Assembly (NCBI RefSeq): GCF_000218685.1
Contig: NW_006763290.1
Location: forward strand, 3,312,908 to 3,376,907
DNA: 64,000 nucleotides
Source of the DNA: Serpula lacrymans var. lacrymans S7.9
Taxonomy: Eukaryota; Basidiomycota; Agaricomycetes; Boletales; Serpulaceae
Reading direction: 5' to 3'
In this document: one piece after another, positions 1 to 11,207 of the stretch
Layout: each line of letters begins with the position of its first letter
Position numbering within the stretch: position 1 is the first letter of the stretch
The notes under the pieces: generated by a model
The model's input: the letters and a program-made list of their open reading frames with translations, nothing else
The model's database searches: none
Told to the model about the DNA's origin: nothing
Program-made: the position numbers and the translations under genes

Positions 1-1740
1 CTCATAGTTTTAGAAAAGGGGCAATTTGCTGGCTCCTGAGGTTCACTCATCCTACTTGACCCAGTTTCTGCTGAGAAAAGAAGCAAGACATGTTAGCAGT
101 AAGCTTAAACATTGTAGTAAGTACCAAGGCCTGTATGTTGCTCATCTCTGTGTTGCTGTCATGCTTGAAGTCAAGTAGTTGGCATCTAGATGGACTGTGG
201 CCAGGTACCAGTATACAATCTCATAGAAAACCTAAGAGCTGAACAGAAAAAAGAAGTAATTAGTTGAGAAACTTGACAAGAGTAAAGGGAAACCAGTCTT
301 ACAAATTGAAAGGGAAAAAGGGACCAATATCCACGTACGTGTGTGCATGGACATGAGGGTTGCCTCATGCATGATATATATCGGGATGACTAAAACAAAC
401 ATATTGATGCAATAGATCTAGATCTGAAGTCACAACATGCAGTACTAGTCAATCAGACAATCAGAAAAAATACCAATAGAGATAGGTGCATAACTAGAAG
501 AAAGGGGTGGTGTTAGAAAGAACCAAGAGATAGTGGCGCCACAGTTCCTTCAGAAATAGGCGTGCAAAGGTAATACTATCCTAATGTCCTACGGTAAAAG
601 CCAAAAGTATCCTATAAAAAGCCTCAGCGGACAAAATACATAGGTTTCAAAATAACAAATTTTAGTGTTGAGAAAGTAGGCTCAGCCTTGTGGACTGTAG
701 TTTTTTTGATATTCTAATTTAGGCAACTATCATAGGCCTTATGTGTTGATCTACGCTATCATTATGCACTTGTAATACTGAGTTTCATGAAACAACTTGT
801 GCTTTCAGGTGTAGCTCAGGATCTGTTGAGGGATAGTTTTTCATATTGCCAGTGGGCTTTTCATTCCGGACCTCAGGCTTGTTGCCTGTGCCCACTACTT
901 TCCTGGGCTTGCTTTGCAAGTAACACACTGATTTTGTTTCATCACATGAGATGGCCTTTCAACAAATCAAATTCACATAGAGTAGCTCCTCCAGGATCAG
1001 AGTAGGGTTCCAAAAGAGTGTAGGACTCATCGCAATTGTTGGGAGCGTGGAGACAGTATTAATGAAGACGTTCAAGCGCTCATGGATTTTAACAATTTTG
1101 ACAAAGATGGGAAGGATATACATGACCTAGATTCATATAATGGAATAGGAAGCAGGGATATAGGCGCCCCTTAAGGCATCATTCCGCACGAACCTGGCAG
1201 TTTAGCAGACAAGGAAACTCCAGATCCCGCGGTCTTTGCTTAGGACTATCATATGCATATAGCATTTTCTCCACATGTACTGTACAGTAAGTTCAGATCA
1301 CACTGTTGCCCAGGCGTTCTGATATATCTTTTGTTAGGCATGATGCTGCATCTGTACATGTAGGCCACAGAACGGAGGGCCAGGGACTAGAACACGCCCT
1401 TGTAGATATTTTGCCTGCCATTTACAAACAGATACAATCATCTCCCTTATCTATACCACCAGAACCCAAGCAGCTGGGCACTCCTGATCTCCCAACTTGC
1501 AGTGTTTGTCCTTATGGTTCCAAATCTGACTTTGGCTCAACATGTTGGTTTTCCTCAGCATCTCCAGCACTAATTCACATGCCCTCCAACCATCTTTGAG
1601 CAGGGGCCTCAGACCTTTGTATTCACTATAATACATTGGATAGTTTGAAGCAAGCCTGGTTGCATTATGACCATGGATGGACTTCAATCACTGATCACTT
1701 TGAGCGGAATGATGGCACCATTGTGATAAAATTGGATATT
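1..1740. other. AT-rich stretch without a convincing gene
   Basis: No start-to-stop gene with credible splice sites is visible. Two short patches look codon-like. One lies on the plus strand at about 1042-1185 (about 48 codons, acidic, ending in a stop). The other is on the minus strand at about 1451-1687. Neither matches a family I recognise, and no flanking exons could be joined to them. They may be remnants of a decayed gene. Confidence 0.5.
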
Positions 1741-1812
1741 GACCAGACCAGGGATTGAACCTGGAACCTTCTGGATACATGCCAGCTGCTCTACCAATTG
1801 AGCTATATGGCC
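1741..1812 (-). pseudogene. tRNA-like sequence (tRNA pseudogene or SINE head)
   Basis: The minus strand folds as a 72-nt cloverleaf plus an A discriminator. The acceptor stem has 6 of 7 pairs, counting one wobble pair. The D arm is GCTC/GAGC with GG in the loop. The T arm is perfect (CCAGG, TTCAATC, CCTGG), so A- and B-box promoter sequences are both present. The anticodon arm is abnormal: position 33, almost always U, is A, and the bottom pair is a G/A mismatch. If read anyway the anticodon would be UGU (Thr). A decayed tRNA or the head of a tRNA-derived SINE fits better than a working tRNA gene. Confidence 0.6.
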
Positions 1813-2163
1813 AAGGTTATACAATGTAGGATCTTAAACATGATATGCAACCACGGACATCTTACACAGAATAGCTGCTGCATACTGGGCTGGCTTACAA
1901 ATCAGAGGTATTATCCTATGGGGTATTGGTATGTCAGAGTATATTCTAACACATTGTGCACCCCTTAAAATCTCACTGTGTGCTGCAAATATGGCCAAGT
2001 AATGGCACACCCAGTTGGATTTTGAGGATTACTCAGGCCAGCAACCAGTTGCAAGGTTTCAGACACAAAAGCATGTTTTTGCCAAAATTAGAAGTTACAA
2101 CTGCTGAACCACCACAAGGAGGAGGTAGTCGGTGTGCAGTTTCAGTCCCAGTTGATCTTGTTT

Positions 2164-2327
2164 AAAACTCGAGATATTGTATATACAGAAATGGGTAGCA
2201 AGAAACAAACAAACCAAATGCATGTGTTTGTACTCAGTTGTTTTTAAAACTTGAGATATTGTATATATGTAAATGGGTAGCTAGAAAGGAAATCAAAGGC
2301 ATGTGTTTGTACTGAATTGTTGAAACC
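2164..2327. repeat. Tandem duplication, 82-bp unit x2
   Basis: Two direct copies start at 2164 and 2246. Both begin TAAAAC(T)TGAGATATTG or a close variant and both contain ATGGGTAGC and GCATGTGTTTGTACT. They differ by scattered substitutions, so the duplication is not recent. There is no coding potential. Confidence 0.75.
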
Positions 2328-3710
2328 TGCAACATTGGGATTGCGTTGCTGGAATATGTACAGCAACCCACCAGCACCTTCTAATATTAAAAATTGATGA
2401 AAATTCAGAAGAATATTTGATACTTACGTTTATCTTTCGAGAAAAGTAGATGGCAATATATTCAGTCCAAAGGCCATCAGATAATCACTCATGAACCTGC
2501 ACAGTGGTTAGACATTTTCTTTTCTTTTATTTTATTTTAAATTTAGCTTTCTCAAGTCTTACAGGACTATGGTGCGGCACACAACTGACACATTACATCT
2601 CCTACGCATGAAAAAGGGATTATTGGTCCCCATGTATAAAACTACAACTTCCCCTGCCAGATAAAATTGGAGACCATTTGAAGACACTTGTTGAGGGATA
2701 GGTTGGGATCGGTATAACCACACACAAGGAATCTATAGGTTCTGATGGTAACAACACAGTCATGTACAGAGGCACCTTGATGTGCTAATTGAAAGGTTTT
2801 TTCAATGTCAACATGTAGGAGGTGATCAAGTTCCAAATTGTGATCAGCCTGCACACAAAAATTTGCAGGTGATAGATGATCCAATTTGTAAGAGAAGGTG
2901 TGGCCAATAGTAGAACTCTCGTGCTGGAAAAGGTAGTTTATTTAGAGGGACACTTTTTTGTGTGGTGAATATTTACCGCTGGTCCTGTAGGTTTGTTGCA
3001 AAGGATTGCCATGGTGGAAAATATGCAGATGTTCAATGTTGATAGCCAGCCATGGGGGTATCTATATGATCTATAGTAAGGAGCCACCACAAGTGCCCGT
3101 GCAGTAAAGGCATGGCAAGTGACTTCATGAAGAGATCTAGAACATTAATCAGCATCCTGAACTTGTGCAAAAGATATGAAAGAAATTTAAAGGCTTATAT
3201 ATATATGTTATCAGGAAAACATACATAGCTGAGTATATAGGTATGTTATAGCATTTTGTGGATGGTACTAGTGTAGACAGCTTGTACTATGAAATAAAAT
3301 GTGTTGAAGAGCCTCAGTTGTAAGTACGTACTTACCAGTGAATTAACCAAGTAATGCTGCTCTCTTTGAAGTTCTAGTTGAGTTTCTCCACCTATGTGTA
3401 TGGTTGAGGTGGACTTCAAAGTTGGATATGTGTTTAGATTGCCTTGTAATTACACACAGGAGCACCCCCATGCACTCACAAACTCAGCTTATTTGATCCT
3501 GAAAGGTAGATCCAGACAAGATTTAGATGGCATCCGCAGATCTGATGGGAGATTGTGTCCATATAATTAGCCGGACGTACACATCAAAAAAACACGAGTC
3601 TTACCATCAAGCCCTCACGTGCAGACCTGACTTGCAAATATCCTGTGCCAGTGAACAACTATTCCTTCATCATGAAACCCAAGGAAATTTGATTTGAACA
3701 CCTAAAGACA
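2328..3710. other. Stretch without a supported gene
   Basis: The minus strand at about 2642-3060 has a codon-like stretch interrupted by one stop. It could be an exon of an unrecognised gene, but no domain or start is evident. The remainder is AT-rich with a short TA run near 3198. Nothing else is supported. Confidence 0.4.
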
Positions 3711-5326
3711 ATGTCAAAACATAAGGCAGCAGTAAACACCTTAGCCTTCTCTCCTGCTGCCAATTTCCTGCAAAATGCTGATGATGATGGGATCTTCTAG
3801 TAAGTTGACAAAGGAAGCTGAAACCATGCTAAAACCATGGACTTGTACCTCGGTGCAGGTGTATGAAACAGACAATTGGAAACTTTTGCGCCATTACCAG
3901 GGAGAGCATAGAGTTTGAGTGATAGCCTGGAACCTGTTGGAGAGAGCAATTGTTACTGGGTCTAGCAATGATAAGGTAGACCTGTAAATTTGTTAGTGTA
4001 TGTGCAGACAGACCATCCTACAAAAAGCAGAAAACGACAAACAATAGGTCCACAATGTTGTCGGCTGCATTCATGCCATAGAAACTATTCAAGACGGCAC
4101 TCAGCTTGCTATTGGGTACAATAATCAAGTCATATTAGTATCCCAGGATAATATAGGCAAGAAAGAATAGTCCTTACCCAGATTTGACAAACTTGCTAAA
4201 TATGACTCCTTAGGTGCCTGGGGAAAGACTCATTTCCTGCCAGTGCCGAAAGCTGGGCACAATGGAAAACCAGTAGTTGGACAAAATGTTCACTATGTAC
4301 AGAATCACTTTATTGTGGTACCGTTCCTACATCGTGGAATTATGTGAGTATGGTAAACAGTACTACAATTACCCTTCATAATAGCCACAGTCCAATTCAC
4401 AGTGTGTACTCCATCAGCAAAAAGTTGAATAAACTCTGGAAGATAACACCAAGAATACCTCGAATGTAAGTGGCATCATAAGACCCATGCCTGTGAGCTT
4501 ACTTTACATATGCAGTGGTTCATCATCATTGTCCACAAATGGCAAGTTTCTGGCCATTTCAAATCTTCAAGACGGGGTAAATTTTTATTCAATATCTAAG
4601 AGACGGCTAGTAGCTTCAACAGAATAGGTACCACAGGCAGAGTCATTAAGTTTGTCTATGAAGAGGGTTGGTTGATTGCAGGGGCTGGGGTTGGGTATAG
4701 TGCATGTATTTTTGTTTGGGGCCCACTGGAGCCTCTGCAGGTCTTGAAACTTTTGATAGGGTACAATGAGCTACAAACAGTGGTGAGTATACCATTTTCT
4801 TGAAAACCTTAAACCACTCACATTGTAGGGTACATTAAACATGCAAAAATATAGCAGGGAGAGCCTATATTGTTACCAGGACATTTTGGACCCAAAAAGA
4901 CAATATCAGGCCTGTAGTAGATGTCACTGTGGGGATCAATCCTCACAGTGTGTATGGGTAGAAGCCAGTGATGAGACAATGTCAAAAAAGCCCACTCACA
5001 ACTCCCAAGAAACAGCAGAAAGAGAAGCTTCAGATAAAAATGCTGCAGACAAGTTGGATGTCACTTCAGAGGCACACAAGGACAGCAACTTGCACATTGA
5101 ATTGCCTGATCTTGCAGAAACTGGGAGTAAATCTGTAAAACCCACTGCCAGGAATGAATCAGAAATTGGAAGAAGTGGCTGTATTGGCCTAATTACCTGC
5201 TTTGCTTTGCTAGTCACCATTATTGCTGTCCTGTTGATGATGCAAATCCTAGAAGAAGATGGAATGGGAACGCTTGAAGAAATAGTAGAGGCATTAGTAC
5301 CGGATATTGATGTGGAAGTAAAATAA
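3711..5326 (+). pseudogene. WD40/beta-propeller protein with C-terminal membrane segment, decayed
   Basis: Multi-exon gene relic on the plus strand. From an ATG at 3711 it reads HKAAVNTLAFSP, then YETDNWKLLRHYQGEHRV and ERAIVTGSSNDK, which are WD40-type blades. Further blades follow: QLAIGYNNQVILV, then KFLAISNLQDG at about 4540. Introns with GT-AG ends join exons in frame near 4345, 4477, 4575 and 4783-4828. The last exon encodes a hydrophilic stretch, one strongly hydrophobic segment of about 22 residues (about 5170-5245) and an acidic tail ending at 5326. Such propellers are repetitive in Agaricomycetes and probably act as scaffolds. In-frame stops near 3798, 3915, 4050 and 4169, plus a phase clash at the first intron, indicate a pseudogene. 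Splice joins and blades were read by eye, so exact boundaries are approximate. Confidence 0.6.
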
Positions 5327-6900
5327 TGTGCCATTGAGAGGCTTCCTGCCTGCTAATTCACAACTCATATGCACAACTCTCCCTCCCAACAACTTTCCCT
5401 CCCTCTTGCACTAGAAAAGAAGTGAGAGTCGTAGTCCAAATAAATATATACGGTAAGTATAGCGGTTTTATGTATGTATCTCAATATAGCACCCCTCTAA
5501 AAAAACAACTGAATTGTGGCGCAAACACATGTCAGTACTAGGACAAGCCCTAGTACTAACACTGCAAGGAAAAGGTGAAAGAAATGAAGCATGAAGATGA
5601 AACCACATACTGGTGATAATTGAGTCATCTCTTTCCCTGCTCATCCCTCTTGTCCTTCTCCTTCTTCTTGTCCTTCCCCTGCTCCCTCTCCCCTCCCTCC
5701 CCTTGCCCTCATCTCCCTGCTCATAACCACCGCAACCATGATGACTGTTCACTATAGTCAGATGTTCAATGAGGAAGATGTGCGTGGAGCCATTTTCGCC
5801 AATATTGACGAAGACCAAATGGCTCGCATCAATGTCTTCCGCACCATATAGAGATCCATACTGCAAATGACAAATAGTAAGCTAGAACAACCTTTGAAAA
5901 TAAAGGCACTTACATCCTGGAACATGATGAACAATTTCCAGTGAGACTGTGTTGTAGTTCAGGATGAGGGTATGAGGCCCCATATGCTGTGGATTTATTG
6001 AATGTGAGCAAACCAGTATAATTGAGATGATGATGAGTAGGGTAACCCTATGATAGAAGGCAAACATTTGCTGAAATCAGATAGTCACCCAGATGATATT
6101 GGAATGTAAATAAAGGAGAGAAACCATCAAGTACCTTGTCTCCCAGGTATCTCAGTGCAGCTTTGGATCTCATGATCAGGATCATGGATGCTGACTGTGG
6201 TCGCTTTTGAGTGTGGTGCTCACCATAGTGTGCAAATGTTTTAAAATGACCACCACAAATTTCAAAAACATAGATATTAGCTGGAGGTTAAATTGTGGGG
6301 TGCCTCACCTTTTTTTGTGACACAAAGTGTTGATCCACTGACCAAGGCAGCTTCAACATCATCAAACATTTAGATAAGATTTGGAATGACTTGGCTGGCA
6401 GGATCCAATCATATTTCAGGAAAATAGTCATGCAAAAAATTATGTCACACATGATGTCTGGAAGATAATTAGAAATAATTTCAAAAAAATGCTGTGGATA
6501 AGGGTTGAATATAAGGAAGATATTAGTTTGAAACGTTTCATAATAAATGCTTAGGATCAATAATAACATAATTTAGAGTGGATCCTTGGAAAATTTTATA
6601 AATATTATCTACAAAACATTTTCTTTATATTGCCTGCCTCAACCATGATCATTTTGTAAATATTTTCTATATAATGTATGAGACAGTAGTACAATGATTT
6701 TACTAAAAATACCAGACTCAAAGCTGTGAGGACAGGCAAATGATATTAGGGATCAGATTTATAAAATCTGCTTCATATTTTCCTTAGTTATAAATGGTAT
6801 ATTTTTACAGAAAAATCAATGTAAGATTACACTACAAGTCTAGCTAATATAAGTCAATCCCCACAGTGAGTATGCACTATAGCATATTTTATTGCATTTA
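5327..6900. other. Intergenic, one possible two-exon minus-strand ORF
   Basis: On the minus strand, 6067 to about 5915 encodes a signal-anchor-like N terminus (long hydrophobic run after MFAFYHR) and ends at a good donor, GTAAGT. A second open stretch, about 5852-5640, follows an acceptor TTTGCAG, but the two do not join in the same frame. The second part runs into a pyrimidine-rich (plus-strand) simple sequence at 5640-5715. Either a frameshifted gene or chance. 6080-6900 is AT-rich with nothing identifiable. Confidence 0.3.
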
Positions 6901-6920
6901 TAGCCACATCATGTTTTCCT

Positions 6921-9275
6921 GGTGCTATAAAGCTCTAATAATGGCCAGTATCTCCTTGTCATAGATCTGATAGTTGCGCTCTGTAGGCAACAAGCTATGT
7001 GATAAATATGCAACAGGCCTCCAAAGCTTGTCTTGGCATTTGGTCAATAAGACTGCCGCTGTGGCGAAGTCTGAAACATTGGTTTTTAACCAATATTCTT
7101 TATCTAGCTCTGGGAAGGCTGGATTTGGGGCTGTTGTAAATGCCTTTTTATGCTTCTCAAAAGCTTCCTGTTCTTTGTTGGTCCATCACCAAATAACACC
7201 CTTTTTGGTGAGATCATTTAACGGTCTTGCAAACTTTGCAAAGTCCTTGATAAATCTTCAGTAGAAGAAGGCCCTAACCCCTTTGATATAAGATGGCTCT
7301 GGCAATTCTAAAATGGCTTTAACCTTCTCAGGGTCCATCCTGATTCCATTTTGGCTAATGATCATACCTAGAAAATCAGCTTCTTTTACTTTAAAATAAC
7401 ATTTCTCAGGTTTTACAAATAGGTCCTGGTCCTGTAAGTGTTAAAGGACTTCTTGTACAACCTTGTTGTGCTCAGTCTTGTCCAGTAAATATAAGAAAGT
7501 CATCAATATAAATAACAACATAGTCTTCCATATTGGCAAATATTTCATTCATCATGCTTCGGGGTGTTGCAGGCGAGTTCATAAGGCCAAAGAACATGAC
7601 CAAGGAGTTGAAGGATCCTCAGTGGCATACAAACACTGCCTTCCAAGTATCATCTTCTTTGATGCATACATTATTCTAGCCATCTGAGATCCATCTTTGT
7701 TAATAATTTGGTGCCCGCCAGTTTGTCTACTAGTTGCCCAATCAATGGTAGCGGATAAGCATTTTTAACTGTGTGTTCATTTAATTAATGATAGTCCATT
7801 ACCATGCACTTTTTACCATCTTTTTTAGGTATAAATAATACTGGTGCCGTTTGGGGACTCTTGAAAGGTTAAATATACCCTTTCCTGAGTTGCTCATCTA
7901 TGATGTTTGAAACCTCCCCTCTTTCTGTGGCAGAGGTGAATCATGTGTCCTTTTTTCAGTTTGAAAATATCCTTTAATTCTATAGCATGGTCCCCAAGGC
8001 TGATCCACCTTGTTGTGGTTTACTTCACCATTTTAAGGAGCTAACGTACCCAAGTTACCTAAGCTCCAAATTCTTTCCCCTGAGCCTTTATCTCAGCCAT
8101 TTTCTGATCATAGAAGAAGGCTCATATTTTGTCATAAAAACAACCAGCCCCAAGATATTCAGCCAATGGTCCAGTTCTTCTGCTTTTAATTGGCGTGCCT
8201 GGCACCCTTGGTTTTGGATTTGGGGAGCCTATCCCCTAGTTCCACAGTCTCGGGCCATGTGCCCTTCCTTGCCACATTGGTAGCAAGAGCCCTTGAATCT
8301 GTGCTTTTGACCCTCCTGGACTGCACCAATATCCATGGGAGCTCCTTGCCCCGGTTACAGCCCGTATGGCCTATACCCTGTCTGTTTTTGTGAGTTTTGT
8401 ATGTTTGGTAACCCAGGGTGCCTCTGGGAAAAGTTGATTTTGTCAATGGACCCGCCACCAAATTGTATTTGATAGAGCTCTTAGGCTCTACCAAGTCCTT
8501 GGACTGCTTCTGCTGTGGCTATCAGCTCTGACTCTTGTTTCCCTTGCAGGTAGAGTTGTTGAGCAAAAGCTGGAGCTATGTTTTGCTCCAATAACTCTAC
8601 TGCATGTTTGATCCCAAGCCCTATTTGGGTAGAGAGAGCTAGGAACTGGGTAACAAAGTTGTCCGTCCTCATTGTTCCTTGTCTGAAGGATTGGATTGGC
8701 TGGCATTCCCAGTCAGGTTTGGCTTATAGTGTGAGATATTTGACAATATCTAGCTTAAGATTGTCCCAGGTTGGCCAGTTGCCCAACTGGTAACATTCCT
8801 AGAGTCTGACTTGGGTGTATTGACCTGCCACTGGTCCTTTTAGTCTTGACAGTACTGCTGTCACAACTTCAAAGTTGTCTGCAAATGCATCCCAGTTTGT
8901 TTTGATCCAAATTTGCAGTTTAATCCACCATTCTGCAAACCTTGTTCTGTCTCCTTCAAAAGTGCCAGGGTCAGTGACAATCCCAACTTCCTTTGTAGGA
9001 TGAGGTTGTACAGTTGACAGCACAACTCAGCAAGCTGCAGGCCAACCCCCCTCAGCAAAGACACTGACATCTACTGGTTGTTTGGGTTGCGCTGATATGG
9101 TGACTTGTTCTTTGTGTGTTGTAAAAACAGTAACTGGGGGTTCCCGCTAGCTGTTCTGTGGATCTACCTCTTCCCAGTAGGGTATTAGATGCCAAACAGT
9201 TGTCAGGGGGTGTTCTGCTTATTAGGCTATCAACCATTCTCCCGACTGGCACAGGCAAGTGCCCGGCCTGGTCAG
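6921..9275 (-). mobile_element. Degenerate Ty3/gypsy element (gypsy-1): leader, gag, RT, RNase H
   Basis: Read on the minus strand. The order is a leader with CTGACCAGGCCGGGC (about 9265), gag (about 9070-8030, including a CCHC-knuckle region about 8310-8250), then directly RT (about 7960-7330) and RNase H (about 7260-6930). The protease region is missing: gag ends with KAQGKEFGA and the sequence jumps to the pre-RT, so there is an internal deletion. The RT retains YIDDF at the catalytic box (about 7530) and RNase H retains TERNYQIYDKE. There are many stops and frameshifts, and it breaks off inside RNase H near 6921. The gag and leader match the copy at 39.5-40.9 kb, so both belong to one family. 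Not functional. Confidence 0.85.
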
Positions 9276-9289
9276 TGTTATAACCAAAG

Positions 9290-9689
9290 TTTCTACACTA
9301 TGTGGCCTTGCATATTATTAAGCAAGAAATCAAAAATATTACTGAGTCTATGTAAGCAATTATTGTAACTCAACACTCCCCTTCAATCATAGCATAGTCT
9401 AATCATGTCAACAAATTTCTCGTGTTTGACTCCAGGTAGAGCTTTAGTAAATAGATAAGCTATCATCTGTAGACCAGAATAATAGAGTAACTTAATCATT
9501 TGCTACACCTTCTTGAATGAAGTGGTAACAAATATTGATGTGCTTCATTTGAGGGTGGAACTGGTTGTTTTTTGATAGTGCTATGGCACTTTGGTTGCCA
9601 CAGTATAGCACTGTGGTTTCATCTATGGGTGATCAAATTTTGCTGATGAAGCTTTGTAGCCAGAAGACGTCTTTGATAGCATGAGTGGC
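9290..9689 (-). mobile_element. Copia RNase H C-terminal part, polypurine tract and start of its 3' LTR
   Basis: On the minus strand this continues the copia RNase H across the solo LTR at 9690-10106: HAIKDVFWLQSFI, then TVLYCGNQSAIAL and HINICYHFIQEGV, all typical of Ty1/copia. Near 9380 a purine tract AAGGGGAG is followed by TGTTGAG, the usual polypurine tract and LTR start of copia elements. The LTR is cut after about 85 bp where gypsy-1 begins. Several stops are present. Confidence 0.8.
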
Positions 9690-10106
9690 TGTTACAATAC
9701 ACAATTTTTGGACCTTTAACTTTCATTCTCCTCTTTAACTTTCTTCTGTAGTTTTCACACTGTGTGCCATGTGGCACTTTCTATTTTGTTCAAAAAACTC
9801 CACTTTCTTGTACTACACTGCTTTTCTTTATTCTTAGCTACAAGTATCTCACACAGTGGAGCTGGTCACACCGGTTGTGCCCCATGATATCATCAGTCAC
9901 TACCTTCATTAAACTGTATAGTACACATGTACAAACAAACCTGTAGTAGTATATATACCTCAATAGATCAAGGAGACTCCTCAGTGGGTCCTCCTGTTGT
10001 TTACCCACAACAAACTTGGTCCTATCTAAAGAGTAACCACTCCCCTCACTTTTTTGTAGCTTTGTCTGAGTTGTGCGCCAGAGTATACAAACTCTTGGTT
10101 GTAACA
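9690..10106 (+). mobile_element. Solo LTR, family A (copy 1)
   Basis: A 417-bp LTR beginning TGTTACAATACACAA and ending TTGGTTGTAACA, with inverted TGTTAC/GTAACA termini. A perfect 5-bp target duplication, GTGGC, lies at 9685-9689 and 10107-10111. It is inserted inside the copia RNase H coding sequence, which continues on both sides. No internal retrotransposon region remains, so it is a solo LTR formed by LTR-LTR recombination. Confidence 0.93.
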
Positions 10107-10760
10107 GTGGCTGCTATGTACTCAGCTTTGGTGCTTGAAAGAGCAATTACGGACTGTTTCTTTGCACCCCAGACAATTGAGAGACCTGTATAAAATAATA
10201 TATGTCCAGAGATAGAGTGACGGTGTTCCTGCAAAGCATGATCTGCATCAGTATATAACAGGATAGATTTTTCACCCTTAAATGACTTCAGAGTCAATTC
10301 ACAAGTTCCCTTGAGGTACCTAATGACTTGTTCCACTGATTCTCAGTGGAGTTTACCTGGATTCTGGTTTAACTGAGCCAGGATTTTTGTAGTGAAAGCT
10401 ATATCTGGGCGTAATCCAAGTGGTATCCATATGAGGCATCCTACAGCCTTTTGGTATGGGTTATTGCGCATCTTGTCATATTGTTTAGGTGTGGCCAGTG
10501 ATTGGTCATTTCCATGATATGCTATTTGCAATATTGAAATGATGCGGGATTCTTGCTTGTAGTCTACCTTGAATCCTAGTAACCATTTAATCTCACCTAA
10601 ATCAGATACTTCATAATGGTGTGAAAGTTTGTCTTTGAACTCTTTAATAGACAGATGGATCCAGATGTGATGACTATATCATCTGTTAACACTGAAGGCA
10701 CAGTGTTTTTGTCTTTGTGGTGGCGATGGAATATTGCATGGTTGACAGCTAATTTTGTGA
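10107..10760 (-). mobile_element. Copia reverse transcriptase and RNase H fragment
   Basis: Minus-strand reading. HAIFHRHHKDKNTV, then LTDDIVITSG (the RT catalytic box with DD) and SDLGEIKWLLGF, follow from about 10755 to 10560. Then RPDIAFTTKILAQLNQNPGK, the connection domain, and the RNase H start SILLYTDADHA, ending in ALSSTKAEYIAAT at the solo LTR. These are diagnostic for Ty1/copia. Stops and frameshifts are present. It is the 3' half of the copia whose gag and integrase lie at 11.2-13.8 kb; the junction between them has been replaced by a Tc1 fragment and R2. Confidence 0.88.
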
Positions 10761-10920
10761 ACTCCTGACCTAAACCCTATTGAACATCTTTGGGGTTGTC
10801 TCAAGAGGAGGCTTGAAGGGTATCAAAATCTTCCAAATGGGATTCATGAATTATGGTAGAGGACTCAAGTGCAGTGGGAGAAGATACCAGTTGAGGACTA
10901 CAGTTGCACTCAAGTGGGAG
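10761..10920 (+). mobile_element. Tc1/mariner transposase C-terminal fragment
   Basis: Plus-strand translation gives SPDLNPIEHLWGCLKRRL, the box carrying the third catalytic acidic residue (E in NPIE) of Tc1-like transposases, followed by HELW and WEKIPVEDY. It resembles the longer copy at 30.9-31.8 kb but keeps the glutamate that copy has lost. Both ends are abrupt: copia RT on the left and repeat R2 on the right. Confidence 0.85.
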
Positions 10921-11207
10921 TGACAAAACCGGATAAACCCGGTCTCTGCTGAAGCCATGGAGTAACCATTGTTCTCCTAGGAGTCATTATACTGTAGCGA
11001 GTAGCACCTCCGACTATAAGTAGTAGGGGGTTTAGTATAGGAATACCTCAGTCATTTCTATAGTCTCTCGGGCAGCGGCTGAGGTATGTTACATTACATT
11101 TATTAGAGATCACCTTAAACTAACATCTATTGTAGTTTCACTTAGGTAAATAATAAAGTTGTTTCTATAGCCTCTCGGGCAGCGGCTGAGTTTCACTTAG
11201 GTTTATT
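10921..11207 (+). repeat. Repeat R2 (LTR- or MITE-like), copy 1
   Basis: Begins TGACAAAACCGGATAAACCC and ends near GGTTTATTAT. It contains a stem-loop TACCTCAGTC...GGCTGAGGTA (11044-11086) and two direct copies of a segment ending TCGGGCAGCGGCTGAG (about 11055-11083 and 11162-11190). A homologous 341-bp copy lies at 19394-19734. No target duplication is visible here because the left neighbour is a truncated Tc1 fragment. Confidence 0.75.

Noticed and set aside
5468..5866. 132-codon minus-strand ORF as a gene
   Set aside because: Half of it is low-complexity Arg/Gly-rich sequence from a pyrimidine tract, and it does not join in frame to the signal-anchor exon upstream. Left as a weak possibility only.
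6288..6569. 93-codon minus-strand ORF
   Set aside because: AT-rich composition yields Ile/Leu/Phe/Tyr-rich translation with no domain, no flanking exons and no codon signature.
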